Assembly: GCA_003086435.1 (NCBI GenBank)
Contig: QEFD01000218.1
Coordinates: 1 to 7,185, forward strand
Direction of reading: 5' to 3'
From: Acidianus hospitalis
GTDB taxonomy: Archaea; Thermoproteota; Thermoprotei_A; Sulfolobales; Sulfolobaceae
DNA: 7,185 bases
Both the position numbers and the translations under genes were made by a program. Below, one piece after another: positions 5,798 through 7,185 of the stretch. The stretch's first letter is position 1. The number at the start of each line of letters is the position of its first letter. Under the pieces are notes generated by a model. It did not search any database and was not told the DNA's origin. It saw nothing but the letters and a program-made list of their open reading frames with translations.

Positions 5798-6188
5798 TCT
5801 TTAACACCTCGTCTGAATATCTTATTCCTTTTCTGCACATTTCTTCAGTTATAATCTCTTCAGGAGTTTTTACGTCTTGACCATTAAAGAAAGGATATCT
5901 AGATATATTCCACGCGCCAGATAAATAATCGAGGGCATTAAGTACTTTATCTAAATCTTCTCCCAACTCCTGAAGATTGTTAGATGCATCAGCAATAACG
6001 TCGTGCTCTTTCCTATATATTAACTTAACCTCTAGCATTGCTTTAACGCTCTTTTCTACTGATTGTTGAGCGTAAAAGAAGCATTCAGGATAATCCTTTA
6101 TTTCTAAAGCTTTCTTTGCTCTCTCGTTATCTTTCAACGCAACGCTATAGTAGGCCTTAGCGTATTCTCTGTACTTTTGAGGGATCAC
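5760..6188 (-). CDS. HEPN-A: HEPN-domain protein (toxin of first HEPN-MNT pair)
   Basis: This 142-residue HEPN protein is the first gene of the operon. The first helix (KAYYSVALKDNERAKKALEI, 11-30) is followed by the family core YPECFFYAQQSVEKSVKAML (33-52) with the conserved QQ (41-42) and K49. EHD with H62 opens the next helix, and the loop element SRYPFF (96-101) corresponds to the tRYPd motif of its group. The C-terminal helix is RYSDEVLKIAESFLRKYG. As in HEPN-B, no R-x4-6-H RNase motif is seen. The predicted role is an RNA-targeting or nucleotide-binding toxin controlled by MNT-A (inference from gene pairing). Identity to HEPN-B is limited to the family core, so the two pairs are not a recent duplication. 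The start is GTG at 6188; no ATG is available nearby and an AT-rich promoter element lies 20-30 nt upstream, suggesting a leaderless operon mRNA. The 3' end overlaps MNT-A by 38 nt. Confidence 0.85.
   Translation of the reverse strand: MIPQKYREYAKAYYSVALKDNERAKKALEIKDYPECFFYAQQSVEKSVKAMLEVKLIYRKEHDVIADASNNLQELGEDLDKVLNALDYLSGAWNISRYPFFNGQDVKTPEEIITEEMCRKGIRYSDEVLKIAESFLRKYGII
5805..5810 (-). promoter_or_regulatory. Shine-Dalgarno site deciding the TTG start of MNT-A
   Basis: GAGGTG on the minus strand ends 7 nt before TTG 5797, an optimal spacing. It is a six-base match to the crenarchaeal anti-Shine-Dalgarno sequence and lies inside the coding end of HEPN-A. The downstream in-frame ATG at 5773 has no such site. 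Confidence 0.7.
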
Positions 6189-6202
6189 AAACTATGTTTT
6201 GT

Positions 6203-6220
6203 GTTATAAGTAATAAAATT
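6203..6220 (-). promoter_or_regulatory. Candidate promoter of the tandem HEPN-MNT operon
   Basis: The minus strand reads AATTTTATTACTTATAAC. The AATTTTATT part is centred about 27 nt before GTG 6188, the right distance for a leaderless start. The better-looking CTTATAAC box is only about 19 nt away, so the exact TATA element is uncertain. Confidence 0.4.
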
Positions 6221-6295
6221 GTAGATTTTACTCTTCCTACTGTTTATATTCCTAGCAAGCTTTACTCATCTGAAGCTATATTTAAGAACAATTAT

Positions 6296-6305
6296 TTCCC
6301 GGGAA
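6296..6305. repeat. GC-rich palindrome TTCCCGGGAA
   Basis: This is a perfect 10-nt palindrome with a six-base G/C core, standing out in very AT-rich surroundings about 110 nt upstream of the HEPN-MNT operon. It could be an operator half-symmetry site. No known regulator is inferred. Confidence 0.35.
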
Positions 6306-6417
6306 TACCTTAGGCTCGTATTACTTTCAACTCATGAGGAGATTGAATAAACCTATATTTCCTCTGAATTTTAGGCTTTTCTCATTCTCTACGGATAGAC
6401 TTCATAATACAGGGTTT

Positions 6418-6436
6418 AGTTAACTTCCGGTTAACT
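6418..6436. repeat. 7-bp inverted repeat with 5-nt loop
   Basis: AGTTAAC (6418-6424), loop TTCCG, GTTAACT (6430-6436) is a perfect stem. It lies just upstream of the possible small ORF at 6462 and could be a hairpin or a binding site. Confidence 0.4.
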
Positions 6437-6461
6437 CGACAAAATAAGGAGAGAAGAAAAA

Positions 6462-6569
6462 ATGATTGAACTTAACGTTCAACATTACACTTTACCTTTT
6501 TATCGTGAAAAGACTCATAAGCTTTACTTCTATTGGATAAAGTATAAACGAGAGAAAGGAGAAGATTAA
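6462..6569 (+). CDS. Possible 35-residue ORF, doubtful
   Basis: ATG 6462 to TAA 6569 encodes 35 residues with a strongly charged and aromatic composition (for example YREKTHKLYFYWIKYKREKG, 15-34). A weak GGAG lies 10 nt before the ATG; no TATA box is found at the leaderless distance. The spacing of Thr, Tyr, Trp-Ile and Lys loosely resembles the SAM-like N-terminal helix of tyrosine recombinases (kT...Y..WI), so it might be a small remnant of an integrase. That is a visual resemblance only, and the ORF is short enough to be chance. It is divergent from the HEPN-MNT operon. Confidence 0.22.
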   Translation: MIELNVQHYTLPFYREKTHKLYFYWIKYKREKGED

Positions 6570-6623
6570 TTGAATATTATATAGTTGATCTAGGTTAAAA
6601 GGAGACTAATTGTTTAATAAGTC

Positions 6624-6647
6624 ATAAATGGAGTATAATCCATTTAT
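6624..6647. repeat. 8-bp perfect inverted repeat
   Basis: ATAAATGG (6624-6631) and CCATTTAT (6640-6647) flank an 8-nt AT-rich loop. This is the longest perfect stem in the spacer, 110 nt beyond the PIN gene stop. It could be an RNA hairpin in the PIN transcript's 3' region or a protein site. Confidence 0.42.
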
Positions 6648-6721
6648 TCTCGTCTATTGCAAGATTTAACTCGTCATTTCGAATACTCTAGAGAGAAGAA
6701 GACGTACATTTATTAACATTA

Positions 6722-6735
6722 TCGAATAAATTCGA
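6722..6735. repeat. 6-bp inverted repeat just after the PIN gene
   Basis: TCGAAT, AA, ATTCGA forms a near-continuous palindrome 22 nt beyond the PIN gene stop. No T-tract follows on the minus strand, so it is not a convincing terminator. Confidence 0.35.
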
Positions 6736-6756
6736 AACCTCAAAATTTACTATGCT

Positions 6757-7185
6757 CTATATTATCTTTGTAACGTTAATTATACTCTGCTTGTTAATTA
6801 TGAAAGTAGAAAGGCCATCAAAATCTCCGTCAAATGAGGCAAGGTAGGGAATTTTAAAATAATCAAGAATAGCTATAGTGCTAGCATCAGTAAAGCTTAA
6901 TTTTTCTCTGTCTTTTAATTTCTCAAAATAGAGATAAGCTAATGCAAAAACTTTCTTATCAACTATCTTTATGTCCAACTTCTTTCTCATGTGGAGCTGA
7001 ACTAGCCTAGTTATCACCTTTATTGCAAATTCTTTACTTACATGATAAGACAGAAAAGTCGCTAACTCGTCTAAAATATAATCGCTTATAACTACAGTAC
7101 CGTAGCTCTTAATTCCCTTAATTATCTTGCACGCTTTCTCGTGATTATCGTCCAGCTTATTTAAATAAGCAATAAGAAATGAGGT
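6757..7185 (-). CDS. PIN-domain ribonuclease (VapC-like toxin), 5' end off window
   Basis: The minus-strand frame is open from the right edge to TAG at 6757-6759, giving 142 residues; only the first few codons are missing. It is a PIN-domain endoribonuclease, the toxin class of VapBC systems, which cleaves RNA with Mg2+ or Mn2+. The first visible residues, TSFLIAYLNKLDDNHEKA, match the standard PIN opening in which the first catalytic Asp stands directly before TS, here just beyond the edge. The other acidic residues are present: E40 in ILDELATFL, D100 in LSFTDASTIAIL and D119 in LASFDGDFDGL. Length and order are normal for VapC, so the protein looks intact. A frame starting at the internal GTG (7017) would cut away half the domain and is not a real start. 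A VapB-type antitoxin, if present, would be upstream, outside the window. The gene is on the same strand as the HEPN-MNT operon but 568 nt away, so it is probably independent. Confidence 0.85.
   Translation of the reverse strand, partial: TSFLIAYLNKLDDNHEKACKIIKGIKSYGTVVISDYILDELATFLSYHVSKEFAIKVITRLVQLHMRKKLDIKIVDKKVFALAYLYFEKLKDREKLSFTDASTIAILDYFKIPYLASFDGDFDGLSTFIINKQSIINVTKII

Larger units (their letters stand above)
6189..6756. other. Long intergenic region (568 nt), hairpin-rich, no convincing gene
   Basis: This spacer separates the PIN gene's stop codon from the HEPN-MNT operon start. It holds the operon promoter next to 6188, a 10-nt GC-rich palindrome TTCCCGGGAA at 6296-6305, inverted repeats at 6326-6347, 6418-6436, 6466-6482, 6624-6647 and 6722-6735, and a possible 35-codon plus-strand ORF at 6462-6569. 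All six frames were read for fragments of known genes. Nothing recognisable was found: no tRNA, no repeat array, no transposase. Confidence 0.6.

Noticed and set aside
4595..6188. Recent tandem duplication of one HEPN-MNT pair
   Set aside because: The proteins differ in length, motif spacing and most residues outside the family core, so the pairs look independently derived or anciently diverged.
6326..6347. CRISPR-repeat-like element TTCAACTC...GAGATTGAA
   Set aside because: The ATTGAA end resembles archaeal repeats, but the unit occurs once, with no regularly spaced copies; it is better described as a weak inverted repeat with a bulge.
6189..6756. Miniature transposable element in the long gap
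   Set aside because: No terminal inverted repeats spanning the region and no flanking target-site duplication were found by reading.
6757..7017. An 86-residue protein starting at GTG 7017
   Set aside because: The same frame continues upstream to the window edge and supplies the N-terminal half of the PIN domain, including the conserved Glu; the GTG is internal.

Overview
The window is AT-rich archaeal DNA, most likely from a member of the Sulfolobales (Thermoproteota). The signs are a DUF973 membrane protein, a family I know essentially from that order; promoters with a TATA element about 25 nt before the start codon, implying leaderless mRNAs; internal operon genes with GAGGTG/GGTGATC Shine-Dalgarno sites that match a crenarchaeal 16S 3' end; frequent GTG and TTG starts; and HEPN/MNT and PIN-domain genes. 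No genus can be assigned from the sequence alone.

Layout. (1) 1-437, minus: the 5' part of a secreted or membrane-anchored, glycosylatable beta-rich protein that runs off the left edge. (2) 438-783: intergenic DNA with the promoter of that gene, several inverted repeats, a possible decayed or very small ORF, and a candidate terminator of the next gene. (3) 784-2598 (possibly to 2673), minus: a CPA2-type cation:proton antiporter with an unusual membrane-embedded C-terminal extension. (4) 2777-3697, plus: a DUF973 polytopic protein with a C-terminal beta-rich domain, divergent from the antiporter across a promoter region with four CTAG sites. (5) 3734-4618, plus: a LysO-family L-lysine exporter with its own leaderless promoter. 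(6) 4595-6188, minus: a compact four-gene operon of two consecutive HEPN-MNT modules (HEPN-A, MNT-A, HEPN-B, MNT-B), every junction overlapping; its last gene overlaps the 3' end of the lysine exporter tail to tail. (7) 6189-6756: a 568-nt stretch with no convincing gene but many short hairpins and one possible 35-codon ORF. (8) 6757-7185, minus: a PIN-domain (VapC-like) ribonuclease whose first few codons lie beyond the right edge.

The left two thirds is an envelope and transport neighbourhood: ion exchange, amino-acid export, a surface protein and a DUF973 protein. Each gene appears to be transcribed separately. The right third is a toxin-antitoxin or defence-type cluster. The tandem, interlocked HEPN-MNT operon beside a PIN toxin is the most distinctive element. 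The two HEPN-MNT pairs are too different to be a recent duplication, and they differ in the third acidic residue of the nucleotidyltransferase, so they may have different activities. No RNA genes, insertion sequences or CRISPR array were found.
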